DNA of 54,920 bases from the NCBI GenBank assembly GCA_905234185.1, contig CAJOGC010000006.1:1-54920 (forward strand), in the 5' to 3' direction. The position numbers and the translations under genes are program-made. The notes beneath the pieces were generated by a model, which was given only the letters and a program-made list of their open reading frames with translations, searched no databases and had not been told where the DNA came from. Source of the DNA: an uncultured Alphaproteobacteria bacterium. GTDB lineage: Bacteria; Pseudomonadota; Alphaproteobacteria; Rs-D84. Numbering within the stretch: the stretch's first letter is position 1; each line of letters starts with the position of its first letter. Positions 15,540 through 23,753 of this stretch are shown piece after piece.

Positions 15540-16112
15540 ATGTCACGAGTTTTACAAATTCGCCGCGGCACAACCGCACAAAATGATAACTTTACAGGAC
15601 TTGCCGGGGAAATCACATATGATACAACCGCCAAAACAATCCGCGTTCACGACGGATCGACACTGGGTGGGGTTGCATTGGCGCGCGCCGACGAAATACC
15701 GGAACCCGGCGCCGAATTCGATATCGACAGTGTGCCAGATACTAAGTGGTCGGAAATTGTCGCGCGTGTTGCGCCGGCACCGTTCACAACATATACCAGC
15801 ACAAATCTAACTATTTCTGGTTCGACATATATTGAATATGTGTTCAGTGGTGTGTCCACCGCACCGATTATCGTGCACGCGTCTCTTGTCTGTCAAACCG
15901 CCGCCGCGGGCTATGTCCCAGACGATGAAACAACCGCATTCGGTATAGGCGATTATTGCACCGCCCCACTCTATACTTTCGTTGATGGCAACGGCGTGCA
16001 TGTTCGCACAATGATTGGTGGCGGGGCATTCTGGGTCGCACATAAAAGCACCGGGGTCAAAACAAACATTGTCAACAGCGAATGGAAACTAAAAATCCGC
16101 ATTTATTGTTGA
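15540..16112 (+). CDS. phage receptor-binding (Mtd N-terminal-like) protein
   Basis: A 190-residue protein. Residues about 3-50 (VLQIRRGTTAQNDNFTG, then GEITYDTTAKTIRVHDG) match the N-terminal repeat domain of phage tail proteins such as the major tropism determinant of Bordetella phage BPP-1. The C-terminal part (about 75-190) is beta-rich and ends WKLKIRIYC; it is unassigned. It lies about 7.2 kb from the virion module, whose members also include BPP-1-like proteins, so it may be a detached tail component. AAAGGA precedes ATG 15540. Confidence 0.7.
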   Translation: MSRVLQIRRGTTAQNDNFTGLAGEITYDTTAKTIRVHDGSTLGGVALARADEIPEPGAEFDIDSVPDTKWSEIVARVAPAPFTTYTSTNLTISGSTYIEYVFSGVSTAPIIVHASLVCQTAAAGYVPDDETTAFGIGDYCTAPLYTFVDGNGVHVRTMIGGGAFWVAHKSTGVKTNIVNSEWKLKIRIYC

Positions 16113-16171
16113 AAATAAATAATACCTCTGCTATTCTGTCGGCGTCATAAATAAATACAAAAGGAAGCAAT

Positions 16172-17413
16172 ATGTATGTTTTGTCATTAAACTGCGGTTC
16201 TTCATCGCTTAAATACAAATTATTTGACGCCGACACGCGGGCGGTTGTGTTAAGTGGTCTGGCGGAAAAAATCAAGTTACCAGATTCTGCAATTTCACAA
16301 AAATATCCCGACGGGCACAAGGTTGAACGCACCGTCCCAATGCGCGACCATGGCGAAGCGTTAAGCGAAGTCATGAAATTGCTGCGCGAAGCGTCCATTG
16401 ACACGAACGAGATTAAGGGTGTTGGCCACCGCGTGCTGCTTGGTGGCGCGGAATTGACCGCATCATGTGAAATAACCGACGACGTTGTTCGTAAAATTCA
16501 AGAATACGCAGAAATCGCGCCATTACACAACCCACCGGCACTGGCGGGGATTAACACCGCGTTGCAAATGATGCCGAATGCAAAGCAAGTCGCCGTATTC
16601 GACACCGCGTTCCACCAAACCATGCCGGAACATGTTTTCCGCTATGCTGTGCCCGAAGCATGGTATACGCAATTAAAGGTGCGCAAATATGGTTATCATG
16701 GGACATCGCACCTGTATGTTTCAAAACGCGCGGCGGTTATGTTGGGCAAGCCCGCATCGGAATGTAATCTGATTACCGTCCATTTGGGTTCGGGCGCATC
16801 TGTCGCCGCGATTAAAAACGGGAAATGCTTTGATACATCAATGGGATTCACGCCTATTACCGGTTTGGTTATGGGTACGCGTCCGGGCAATTTGGACACA
16901 TCCGCGGTGCTTTACGCGATGGACAAACTGGGCCTGACATCCGCCCAGGCGACAACCCATTTGAATAAGGAATCGGGATTGTTGGGCATGTGCAGTTTTT
17001 CAGACCTGCGCGATGTCGAAGGCAACATGGCAACCAACGATAAATGTCGCATGGCATTAGAAAAACAGATTTTAAGTGTGCGCCAAACAATCGGCGCATA
17101 TATGGCGACACTGGACGGCAATGTCGATGCAATCGTATTCACCGCCGGCGGTGGCGAAAACGATGCATATATGCGTGAACGTTGCCTGGAAAACTTGGAA
17201 CCAATGGGCATCAAGTTGGATAGTGCGAAAAACGACGCCGCGGTCGGCCGCAAAAATGTATCCGAAGCGGAAATCAGCGCACCCGACAGCCGTATTAAGT
17301 TGTTTATGATTGCCACGAACGAAGAATTAGTGATTCTGGAAGATACCCTGGCAATTATGAACGGCACATATAATCCAGATCATTTGAAGATGGATTATTC
17401 GTTTGCAAAATAA
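16172..17413 (+). CDS. ackA: acetate kinase
   Basis: A 413-residue acetate/propionate kinase making ATP from acetyl phosphate. The ASKHA motifs are visible: LNCGSSSLKYKLFD at the start, GHRVLLGG, FDTAFHQTMP, YGYHGTSHLYVS, HLGSGASVAAI, and FTAGGGENDAYMRE. AAAGGAAG precedes ATG 16172. No pta gene is adjacent. Suggests fermentative energy metabolism. Confidence 0.97.
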   Translation: MYVLSLNCGSSSLKYKLFDADTRAVVLSGLAEKIKLPDSAISQKYPDGHKVERTVPMRDHGEALSEVMKLLREASIDTNEIKGVGHRVLLGGAELTASCEITDDVVRKIQEYAEIAPLHNPPALAGINTALQMMPNAKQVAVFDTAFHQTMPEHVFRYAVPEAWYTQLKVRKYGYHGTSHLYVSKRAAVMLGKPASECNLITVHLGSGASVAAIKNGKCFDTSMGFTPITGLVMGTRPGNLDTSAVLYAMDKLGLTSAQATTHLNKESGLLGMCSFSDLRDVEGNMATNDKCRMALEKQILSVRQTIGAYMATLDGNVDAIVFTAGGGENDAYMRERCLENLEPMGIKLDSAKNDAAVGRKNVSEAEISAPDSRIKLFMIATNEELVILEDTLAIMNGTYNPDHLKMDYSFAK

Positions 17414-17417
17414 AAAT

Positions 17418-17440
17418 CCGCCCGACTGGGCGGTATTTTT
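17418..17440 (+). terminator. terminator after ackA
   Basis: CCGCCC/GGGCGG hairpin with a GACT loop, followed by a T-rich run. Confidence 0.8.
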
Positions 17441-17454
17441 ATTATTATAATCCC

Positions 17455-17484
17455 TTGACGCGGTATCTGTAATTTTTTTATAAT
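17455..17484 (+). promoter_or_regulatory. promoter of the VirB7/VirB8-type cluster
   Basis: TTGACG (17455-17460) and TATAAT (17479-17484), 18-base spacing, 26 bases before the lipoprotein start. Confidence 0.6.
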
Positions 17485-17509
17485 CGACATTATCAAGGGG
17501 GAAAGTATT

Positions 17510-17656
17510 ATGAAAAAAGTGATTTTAGGGCTTTTTGTTGCGTTGGCGTTGGCCGGCTGTGGCCAGGTTTATGACCGCGAACCGGTGGGTGTTGGATATG
17601 ACAACAATGAATTGAAGTTAAGTCCATGCGCCTGCATTATGGTATATCGGGCTTAA
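17510..17656 (+). CDS. small lipoprotein, VirB7-like by position
   Basis: A 48-residue lipoprotein. MKKVILGLFVALALAGCG gives a signal peptide with the lipobox LAG-Cys. The mature part is short and ends in a Cys-containing segment. AAGGGGGAAAG lies upstream of ATG 17510. It directly precedes a VirB8-like gene, the position and size expected of a VirB7 outer-membrane lipoprotein of a type IV secretion system. Sequence similarity alone would not identify it. Confidence 0.65.
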   Translation: MKKVILGLFVALALAGCGQVYDREPVGVGYDNNELKLSPCACIMVYRA

Positions 17657-17686
17657 CGCGTCACAACTGTTGTTGGGGGGACGACA

Positions 17687-18382
17687 TTGAATTATCCAGA
17701 CGATTTTAACACGCGGACATTTCCGGCGGGAAAAAGCATTGCGGTTTCACGCGCGATGGGTGTTGGTATTATGTCTGCGCTGTTTATAATCGTTTGTTTG
17801 TGCGGATTGATTATATGGACAATTCGATCGGTACGGGTGGAACCTTATGTACTGGCAACCGGTGGTATAAACGATCAATGGCGCGTTATTATGTCGGGCG
17901 ACGGCAACCCAACCGCTGAAATGACCGATATCCAGGTTTTTCAACAATCTCTACTGTGGCGGTTCACGCAAAACTGGTTCAACATATCGCCAAACCATGA
18001 TAACAATAGTGCTGTGTGGAACACCGAATGTTCGCGCGATGATTGTATGGAAGAAAGGGTTGCAAGCCGTAATTGTGCCATATTCTGTTCCACCGGCGAA
18101 AAGTTATTCCATAATTTTTCCAAAGACATTTTACCTCGTTATAAGTCACTAGAATCCGGGGGGGCCACATGGATGGTTGTCCCGAAATCCATACGAATTG
18201 AACCGGTTGGCAATGTTTCTGCGCGTGGTGGTTCTTGGCGAATTATGGCGACTATATTGACGGGGGGAACGGGCGCGATGGATATTATCGCGTACGCAAT
18301 AGTTGAACATACAGAAAAATATTTTCCCGCCACACGGGGGTTTTATGTTTCGGAATTTAACGCATATCGGGTAAGTCAATGA
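17687..18382 (+). CDS. VirB8-like type IV secretion protein
   Basis: A 231-residue bitopic inner-membrane protein: a short cytoplasmic N-terminus, one membrane helix at about 25-47 (GVGIMSALFIIVCLCGLIIW), then a periplasmic domain of VirB8/NTF2-like size. The start is probably TTG 17687, preceded by a GGGGGG site. It contains an unusual Cys-rich segment (ECSRDDCMEERVASRNCAIFC, about 105-125). It overlaps the next gene by 4 bases. The VirB8 call rests on topology, size and neighbours. Confidence 0.65.
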   Translation: MNYPDDFNTRTFPAGKSIAVSRAMGVGIMSALFIIVCLCGLIIWTIRSVRVEPYVLATGGINDQWRVIMSGDGNPTAEMTDIQVFQQSLLWRFTQNWFNISPNHDNNSAVWNTECSRDDCMEERVASRNCAIFCSTGEKLFHNFSKDILPRYKSLESGGATWMVVPKSIRIEPVGNVSARGGSWRIMATILTGGTGAMDIIAYAIVEHTEKYFPATRGFYVSEFNAYRVSQ

Positions 18383-19053
18383 TAAGGAAATTGATACTGT
18401 TTCTTTTTGGATTGGCATTATTGGCACTGACCGTGGCAATGCTGTTTTTGGCATCTGCGGTTTATGATACGGGGGCCCAAGAATCAATCGGCACATATTT
18501 TTTCCAGACCAACGAATGGTCATTTATGCGACCAGGCGTGCCGGTTCGTGAGCATGAAATCGGGGAAACCGCAATGCGGGAAATGCTGATAAAGAAATAT
18601 GTGACAGAATATTTCTATGCGATTCCAGATCCAGATAATATTGCACAACGCACTGGCACATATTCGGTTATAAAAATAATGTCTGCACCAGATGTATTCA
18701 GCAAATGGAAAAACGGCGAAGCAGTCGGTATCCAATCTATGTCTGAAAATGGAATGATGCGAACTGTCACAATAGATGGTGAAATATATAAACCACGTGA
18801 TGGCGATTATTGGGTTGTGCCATACAGACTTGAAACATGGACCGTACCAAACGACATGTCGATTGATCCACAAGTCACGCGCGGAAAATTAATCATGAAT
18901 GTTCGATATGAACCCGGGATTCGCGAAACGACACTTAATATTGGCAAACATTTAAAAAATAGTTATAATAGATTTAATCCCGGGTATGATCCTGCGATTA
19001 TATTCCGGTTTATGGTAATGGATCTTGAACGCGTGGCGGACACAAATGACTAG
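18379..19053 (+). CDS. second VirB8-like protein
   Basis: A 224-residue protein with an N-terminal membrane helix (about 5-28) and a periplasmic domain containing REMLIKKYVTEYFYAIPD and ending with RFMVMDLERV, in keeping with the VirB8 family. ATG 18379 overlaps the stop of the first VirB8-like gene by 4 bases. Two VirB8 paralogues are known in rickettsial rvh systems; a tandem pair here would be a similar duplication. Confidence 0.6.
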   Translation: MIRKLILFLFGLALLALTVAMLFLASAVYDTGAQESIGTYFFQTNEWSFMRPGVPVREHEIGETAMREMLIKKYVTEYFYAIPDPDNIAQRTGTYSVIKIMSAPDVFSKWKNGEAVGIQSMSENGMMRTVTIDGEIYKPRDGDYWVVPYRLETWTVPNDMSIDPQVTRGKLIMNVRYEPGIRETTLNIGKHLKNSYNRFNPGYDPAIIFRFMVMDLERVADTND

Positions 19054-19825
19054 ATTACTATTATCTTTGGTACTTTTTATTGTTGCGTGCGCAACGGGTG
19101 CGTACGCGTACGATGACGACCCATTTGATTTCGATAATTTCGCCATCGACGAAAGTGTGGACGCCGACGTCACCACCACAAGTGTCAGTATAAATTCCGG
19201 TGCAATGCCCGTTGCGGTGTCTTCGTTTGATATTGCCGGGATAATGCTGGGGATGGGATTTGACGATGTTCATACATTGGTTGCAAATGGTGGGCTGTAT
19301 GCCCCCCGGGCGCGCGACGCGGTTGTTTATACGATTGCATCCGACTGGCGATACAACCTGGATTACGAATGTCGCCAACAAAATATTTTCGTTCCCGATC
19401 AATTAGAACAGTGTATTCGTACACTGGCCCAAAATCGTGGACTGATGTACGCATCAGAATACCATCTGGTGCGGGAATTGACCGGTGAAACAATAGATGT
19501 TTATTTTACCAGTAATGCGACCGAAAATCGCGCCTGGCGTGTTGAGTACAATAATGATGTAAATGATGTCGAAGGTACGGCTGAAAAATTTGAAAACCAG
19601 CGTCAGAAAAAGATTTCAACATTCTGGTCGGGTGTTGTTGATAAATATGGGGCACCTAATTCGGGTACGGATAAATGGTTATCATCTAATAACTCTTATG
19701 ACCCAATGATGACGGCATATTATGGCGCACTGGAATTGATTGATAACGGTCGTTATGCATCCGATGCGGCGATAAATGTTCGTGATGCACGCGAAAAATT
19801 TCCATCAAAACCGTACGCATTTTAA
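19046..19825 (+). CDS. exported protein in the VirB8-type cluster
   Basis: A 259-residue protein with a signal peptide (MTRLLLSLVLFIVACATGAYA) and a mature part beginning YDDDPFDFDNF. No family is recognised. ATG 19046 overlaps the stop of the upstream gene by 8 bases; a TTG at 19025 is less likely. It contains a two-Cys segment (DYECRQQNIFVPDQLEQC) that could form a disulfide in the periplasm. Position suggests an accessory role in the same secretion apparatus. Confidence 0.65.
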   Translation: MTRLLLSLVLFIVACATGAYAYDDDPFDFDNFAIDESVDADVTTTSVSINSGAMPVAVSSFDIAGIMLGMGFDDVHTLVANGGLYAPRARDAVVYTIASDWRYNLDYECRQQNIFVPDQLEQCIRTLAQNRGLMYASEYHLVRELTGETIDVYFTSNATENRAWRVEYNNDVNDVEGTAEKFENQRQKKISTFWSGVVDKYGAPNSGTDKWLSSNNSYDPMMTAYYGALELIDNGRYASDAAINVRDAREKFPSKPYAF

Positions 19826-19826
19826 T

Positions 19827-20168
19827 ATGAACAGTTATGAATCTGGATTATTTGCGGAATTTTTGGCCAAATGGTATCTGCGGTTTCATGGATTTCATAT
19901 CATAAAATCGCGGTATATTACCGGCCGCAATACTGGTCGTGCGGAAATAGATATTATTGCCCGTCGTCATAATTTAATGATTTTTGTAGAAGTTAAACGC
20001 CGTCCAAACATCGAAATTGCATGGTCTGCAATCACGCCGGCGCAACGCGTTCGTCTGCGACGGGCCGCGGAAAACTTTATTGCGCGAAATGGGTGGACGG
20101 GCGACGCGCGTTTTGATGCGATTTTAGTTTGTGGTCGGCATATACATTGGGCCCGTGGCACATTGTAA
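19827..20168 (+). CDS. yraN: YraN/UPF0102 family nuclease-like protein
   Basis: A 113-residue protein with the UPF0102 pattern: an N-terminal GLFAEFLAKWYLRFHGFHI helix, then the PD-(D/E)xK-like core RAEIDIIARR..MIFVEVKRR with Glu-Ile-Asp and Glu-Val-Lys. Probable nuclease fold of unknown substrate. It starts one base after the stop of the exported protein gene and so is likely co-transcribed. Confidence 0.88.
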   Translation: MNSYESGLFAEFLAKWYLRFHGFHIIKSRYITGRNTGRAEIDIIARRHNLMIFVEVKRRPNIEIAWSAITPAQRVRLRRAAENFIARNGWTGDARFDAILVCGRHIHWARGTL

Positions 20169-20236
20169 AAATCACTTGCCAAATGACTTTATTCCTTTAT
20201 AATAAATTCGTACTTTTTCAACAGAAAGGAGACACC

Positions 20237-20386
20237 ATGAAAAAAGTAATGTTGGCATTGTTTGCCGTTTTGACTTTGGCTGCCTGCACAGGTTCATATA
20301 AATCTGGCAACTGTGAATATGATTTCTTGCTGCACAAAGATATTTCGATTTCGAAAATCATCGGCAACGCGACCGGTGGTTGCTAA
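20237..20386 (+). CDS. small lipoprotein, 49 aa
   Basis: MKKVMLALFAVLTLAACTG gives a lipoprotein signal peptide with lipobox LAA-Cys. The mature part of about 33 residues contains CEYDFLLH and ends GGC. AAAGGAGA lies upstream of ATG 20237, and a terminator follows at once. Function unknown. It is one of several tiny lipoproteins in the window. Confidence 0.75.
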   Translation: MKKVMLALFAVLTLAACTGSYKSGNCEYDFLLHKDISISKIIGNATGGC

Positions 20387-20393
20387 TAAAAAT

Positions 20394-20414
20394 GCCCCAA
20401 ACGGGGCGTTTTTT
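20394..20414 (+). terminator. terminator between small lipoprotein and grpE (bidirectional)
   Basis: GCCCC/GGGGC hairpin with an AAAC-type loop. T-runs are present on both strands, so it may also end the grpE transcript from the minus strand. Confidence 0.8.
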
Positions 20415-20420
20415 ATTTAT

Positions 20421-20497
20421 TGGTGGTTAGTGTTAGTGCTTAGTCAGCGAACACAGCACCCATACTAATCGCTAACACTATTTACTAACAACCACCA
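20421..20497 (-). repeat. TTAGTGGTTAGTG-family inverted repeat in grpE 3' region
   Basis: The left arm TGGTGGTTAGTGTTAGTGCT and a right arm ending AACAACCACCA form an imperfect palindrome built from the same words as the array after rpmG. It begins inside the last grpE codons and lies between the grpE stop (20478-20480) and the shared terminator. Confidence 0.6.
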
Positions 20498-21014
20498 TTG
20501 CCGGGCGCAGAACCGTATCACCAAACATATATCCCGCCTGCATTTCCTCTACAATTGTGTTTGATTCGGTGTCTGCGACATCAATCACCTGGACCGCATT
20601 ATGGAATTGCGGGTTTAGTTTTTGACCAACCGTTTCTATTTTCACCATACCGATATTACTGCACGCTGATTGAACCGCACGCGTCATCGCTAAAATACCG
20701 GCGTCATCTGGGCTATGCACCAATGCCGCTTCAACTGCATCAATTACCGGCAAGAAATGCCGTGCAACCGTCATCGCCCGATTCCGTGCCGCCGCATCAA
20801 TATCAATCGCCGCACGACGACGCGTGTTTTCCAGTTCGGCAGCAACACGCAGATATTTATCGCTTAATTCGGCAATTTGTGCATTTAATTTATCAATTTC
20901 GGTTGGTTCCGTTTTTTCGGTGGCTTTTTCCGCCACCTTTTCTTTAATCTTGGCATCGGCAACCGATACCGCATCAACCTTTACTTCTTTTTCGTCGTCC
21001 ATAACAATACCCAT
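20478..21014 (-). CDS. grpE: nucleotide exchange factor GrpE
   Basis: A 178-residue DnaK co-chaperone that exchanges ADP for ATP. An acidic/charged N-terminal region is followed by the long dimerisation helix (KLNAQIAELSDKYLRVAAEL, about 43-62) and the beta domain with NPQFHNAVQ and a final GDTVLRPAMVVVS. Start ATG 21014 or 21002; neither has a strong Shine-Dalgarno, so the first codon is uncertain. tpiA lies upstream on the same strand. Confidence 0.94.
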   Translation of the reverse strand: MGIVMDDEKEVKVDAVSVADAKIKEKVAEKATEKTEPTEIDKLNAQIAELSDKYLRVAAELENTRRRAAIDIDAAARNRAMTVARHFLPVIDAVEAALVHSPDDAGILAMTRAVQSACSNIGMVKIETVGQKLNPQFHNAVQVIDVADTESNTIVEEMQAGYMFGDTVLRPAMVVVSK

Positions 21015-21059
21015 ATTATTGTGGGGGCGGCGGATTCGCCCCCGATTGTTACCTTAATA

Positions 21060-21761
21060 TTATTTCGTTGCAGTTATTATAGGTATGAAATCGTCCGGTT
21101 TCAAGGACGCACCACCAACCAACACCCCATCAACATGCGGAATCGACATAATTTGTTTGGCATTTGACCCTTTGACAGACGCGCCATAAAGAATTGGTGT
21201 GCCGCCCCGCCCCATTTTTGTCAGACTTTCAGCAATTAAACTGTGTGCCGCGGCAATATCTTCGTCTGACGGCGTGATTCCGGCGCCAATTGCCCAACGC
21301 GGCTCGTACGCGACAATTACATCGCCACCGTTGCTTGGGACTGATTCACGAACGCCCAATTCAATAATTTCCATGGTTTTACCGGAATTTCGTTCCTCCA
21401 TCGTTTCACCGACACATATTATTGGGGTCAACCCGGCGGATAATGCCATGGACGCCTTTTGCTTAACAATTTCGTTCGTTTCGCCATGATACATGCGACG
21501 TTCACTGTGTCCAACAATCACATATTTGGCACCAATACCCGCCAACATATTGGCCGAAATTTCACCCGTAAATGCGCCATGATCATGGACGGACACATCC
21601 TGGGCACCGATGGCAACACTGTTATTTGATGCCGCAATAAAAACAAACGGAACGCACAAAATAACGGTATTTTCCGTTTCAATATTCGCCAATGCATCCT
21701 GCATTTCAACCAGCGCAGCCCGCGACCCGTTCATTTTCCAGTTTCCCGCAATAATTTTCAT
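21060..21761 (-). CDS. tpiA: triosephosphate isomerase
   Basis: A 233-residue TIM barrel interconverting dihydroxyacetone phosphate and glyceraldehyde 3-phosphate. Lys in GNWKMNGS, His in VGHSERR, the catalytic Glu in VAYEPRWAIGAG and the phosphate loop YGASVKGSN are all visible. ATG 21761 follows GGGGGAAAAT; the frame upstream is not conserved. Slightly shorter than usual (about 250). Confidence 0.96.
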   Translation of the reverse strand: MKIIAGNWKMNGSRAALVEMQDALANIETENTVILCVPFVFIAASNNSVAIGAQDVSVHDHGAFTGEISANMLAGIGAKYVIVGHSERRMYHGETNEIVKQKASMALSAGLTPIICVGETMEERNSGKTMEIIELGVRESVPSNGGDVIVAYEPRWAIGAGITPSDEDIAAAHSLIAESLTKMGRGGTPILYGASVKGSNAKQIMSIPHVDGVLVGGASLKPDDFIPIITATK

Positions 21762-21828
21762 ATTTTCCCCCTTTTTTTCGTTGATTTTCATTATATCGTT
21801 TTGCTATGGTATCGCAAAAGGGGATTAA

Positions 21829-23247
21829 ATGCTAGAATATTTACGTAATGCATCGGAAAAACCGATTGCGAAAGTTTTGATTACAATATTGGCCTTTTCT
21901 TTTATTGGCTGGGGTGTTGCCGAATGGATTTTCGGCAATGTGATGAGTGATACAACACTGGTCCGTGTTGGTCCTGAGAAGGTATCTGTTCAACAGTATA
22001 ACATGGAACGGTCGCGCGAATTGGCAACTATGTCACGCGATGAAATGCGCAATGTATATGTTGACCCGGTTGCGGCCCAGAAATTTCAAAACGATATTAT
22101 ATCCAAATTAACGACCCAAACAATGGTTGAAAACCGCGCTCATAAAATGGGATTTATCGTTTCCGATCATCGTATTGCACGGGAAATTCGTGAATACCCA
22201 GAATTTCAAGAAAACGGTACTTTTTCAACATTGAAATTTGATACAACTTTGCGTAATTCGGGTTATTCTGAATCTGAATTTGCTGAAATTTTACGCGCTG
22301 GGGTATTGCGTTCCATGGTTTTGGGATCGATGTCCGCCCCTGTACGGGTTCCGGCATTCGCGACAACGGCAATGTATAATGCGCGCAATGCAGAACGCAC
22401 AATTGATTACACAACAATAAAATTTGATGATTTCAGGGTTGAAAAACCATCGGACGACGATCTGCGCACATTTTATGCACAAAACCCGCAAACGGTTGCC
22501 GAAACACGCACTGCATCGTACGTTTTAGTTCCTGCGGATATGAGCAAGCCAGACGAATACAGTGATGCATATGATATCGCGATAAAGGTCGAAGATGCAA
22601 TTATTGGTGGCGTTTCATTGCAAAATGCCGCGTCAAAGAACAAGGCAAAATTTGTGTCATTAAAACCATTTACCGTCGGCGAACGTCCAACAGATGATGT
22701 GCTGACCGACGCAATGGTATCTAAATTGTTATCTATGGAATCGGGATCTGAATCTGAAATTATCGAAACCAAGGCCGGCTTTGTAATCATGCGACTTGAC
22801 CAGATTACGCCGGAACATGTTGCTGAATTTGATTCTGTAAAGAAAGATTTGATTAACGATTGGACACGCGATGCCAAACGCAAGTTGGCATATGTTCGCG
22901 CGAATGAGATTTTGGTTGATATCAACGCTGGAAATGCGATGACGAATAAAAAGTCTGCGACCGTATCACGGACGCATGGCGCCCCAGACGATGTGTTGGT
23001 TGCCGCGTTTAAATCGGGCATCGGAACCAATTCTATTGTCGAAGCACCGAACGCGTTTTATGTTATGACAGTGAAATCAGACACTAAACCAACCGCTGAT
23101 GTCAAACGGTCCGAAGAATTAACCAAGGAATTGCAAAAAATGTCCGAAAAACAAATCACCGATGATTATAATTCGTTTTTGATACGCGAATACCCCGTGC
23201 GTATTAACGAAAAGGTTTATCGTCGATTCCTTGGCAATAACCAATAA
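21829..23247 (+). CDS. ppiD: PpiD/SurA-like peptidyl-prolyl isomerase-type periplasmic chaperone
   Basis: A 472-residue membrane-anchored chaperone. Starts MLEYLRNASEKPIAKVLI, the typical PpiD N-terminus, with one membrane helix at about 16-34, then a SurA_N-type helical domain (about 40-190) and a parvulin-like region. The isomerase part is poorly conserved and may be catalytically weak. It would assist outer-membrane protein folding. Divergent from tpiA with only 67 bases between them. Confidence 0.85.
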   Translation: MLEYLRNASEKPIAKVLITILAFSFIGWGVAEWIFGNVMSDTTLVRVGPEKVSVQQYNMERSRELATMSRDEMRNVYVDPVAAQKFQNDIISKLTTQTMVENRAHKMGFIVSDHRIAREIREYPEFQENGTFSTLKFDTTLRNSGYSESEFAEILRAGVLRSMVLGSMSAPVRVPAFATTAMYNARNAERTIDYTTIKFDDFRVEKPSDDDLRTFYAQNPQTVAETRTASYVLVPADMSKPDEYSDAYDIAIKVEDAIIGGVSLQNAASKNKAKFVSLKPFTVGERPTDDVLTDAMVSKLLSMESGSESEIIETKAGFVIMRLDQITPEHVAEFDSVKKDLINDWTRDAKRKLAYVRANEILVDINAGNAMTNKKSATVSRTHGAPDDVLVAAFKSGIGTNSIVEAPNAFYVMTVKSDTKPTADVKRSEELTKELQKMSEKQITDDYNSFLIREYPVRINEKVYRRFLGNNQ

Positions 23248-23249
23248 AA

Positions 23250-23275
23250 AAATCCCCACTGATTTGTGGGGATTT
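23250..23275. terminator. bidirectional terminator between ppiD and phage module
   Basis: ATCCCCAC/GTGGGGAT hairpin flanked by A- and T-runs between two convergent genes. It marks the downstream end of the virion module. Confidence 0.8.
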
Positions 23276-23534
23276 ACTTTATTACGGCACTTTTGATTAG
23301 CACGACATCTTCCTTTATTCCGTCGATTTTCATTTGCAGTTGGCCGATACCTGTTTCCAGAATAGTTGTGCGATTTTCCAACGATGTTATGCGTTCATTT
23401 GCCCGCGCCAAATCATCCAGCGAAAAATCCTGGCGCGCGACCCAATAAACCATTCCGGCAATAAATGCTATTAAAAACCACCCGCCACGCAATGTATCGA
23501 CCAGGTTATATAATGTGTTTTGTTTGTTTGACAT
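23274..23534 (-). CDS. small membrane/coiled-coil protein at end of virion module
   Basis: An 86-residue protein with one membrane helix (about 18-35, GWFLIAFIAGMVYWVA) followed by a coiled coil with heptad pattern (NERITSLENRTTILETGIGQ and on). It is the last gene of the minus-strand phage cluster. Size and topology resemble holin- or spanin-like accessory lysis proteins, but this is only a topological similarity. Confidence 0.65.
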   Translation of the reverse strand: MSNKQNTLYNLVDTLRGGWFLIAFIAGMVYWVARQDFSLDDLARANERITSLENRTTILETGIGQLQMKIDGIKEDVVLIKSAVIK

Positions 23535-23549
23535 GATTTCACGGCATTT

Positions 23550-23741
23550 TTATTTGCCCCTTTCTGATAATTGTTCTATTTGATGAACCAGTGCGCGTTG
23601 TGCTTCGACACTGCGCAATTCTGCGTCTGTGGCGTTTGGCCCCAGCACGCGTTCTATGGTTATTTTTCGCAAATGCGCCAATACGGCACGTCCATCGGAC
23701 GTGCCAAATGTGCGCGCAAAATTTTTTTCGATTTCTGTCAT
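23550..23741 (-). CDS. Bbp19-like phage protein
   Basis: A 63-residue protein starting MTEIEKNFARTFGTSDGRAV and containing RSVEAQRALVHQIEQL. This matches the short Bbp19 family found beside the portal in BPP-1-like podoviruses. It follows the portal gene with 12 bases between. Function in the virion or packaging is unknown. Confidence 0.7.
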   Translation of the reverse strand: MTEIEKNFARTFGTSDGRAVLAHLRKITIERVLGPNATDAELRSVEAQRALVHQIEQLSERGK

Positions 23742-23753
23742 GATTTACCCCAT

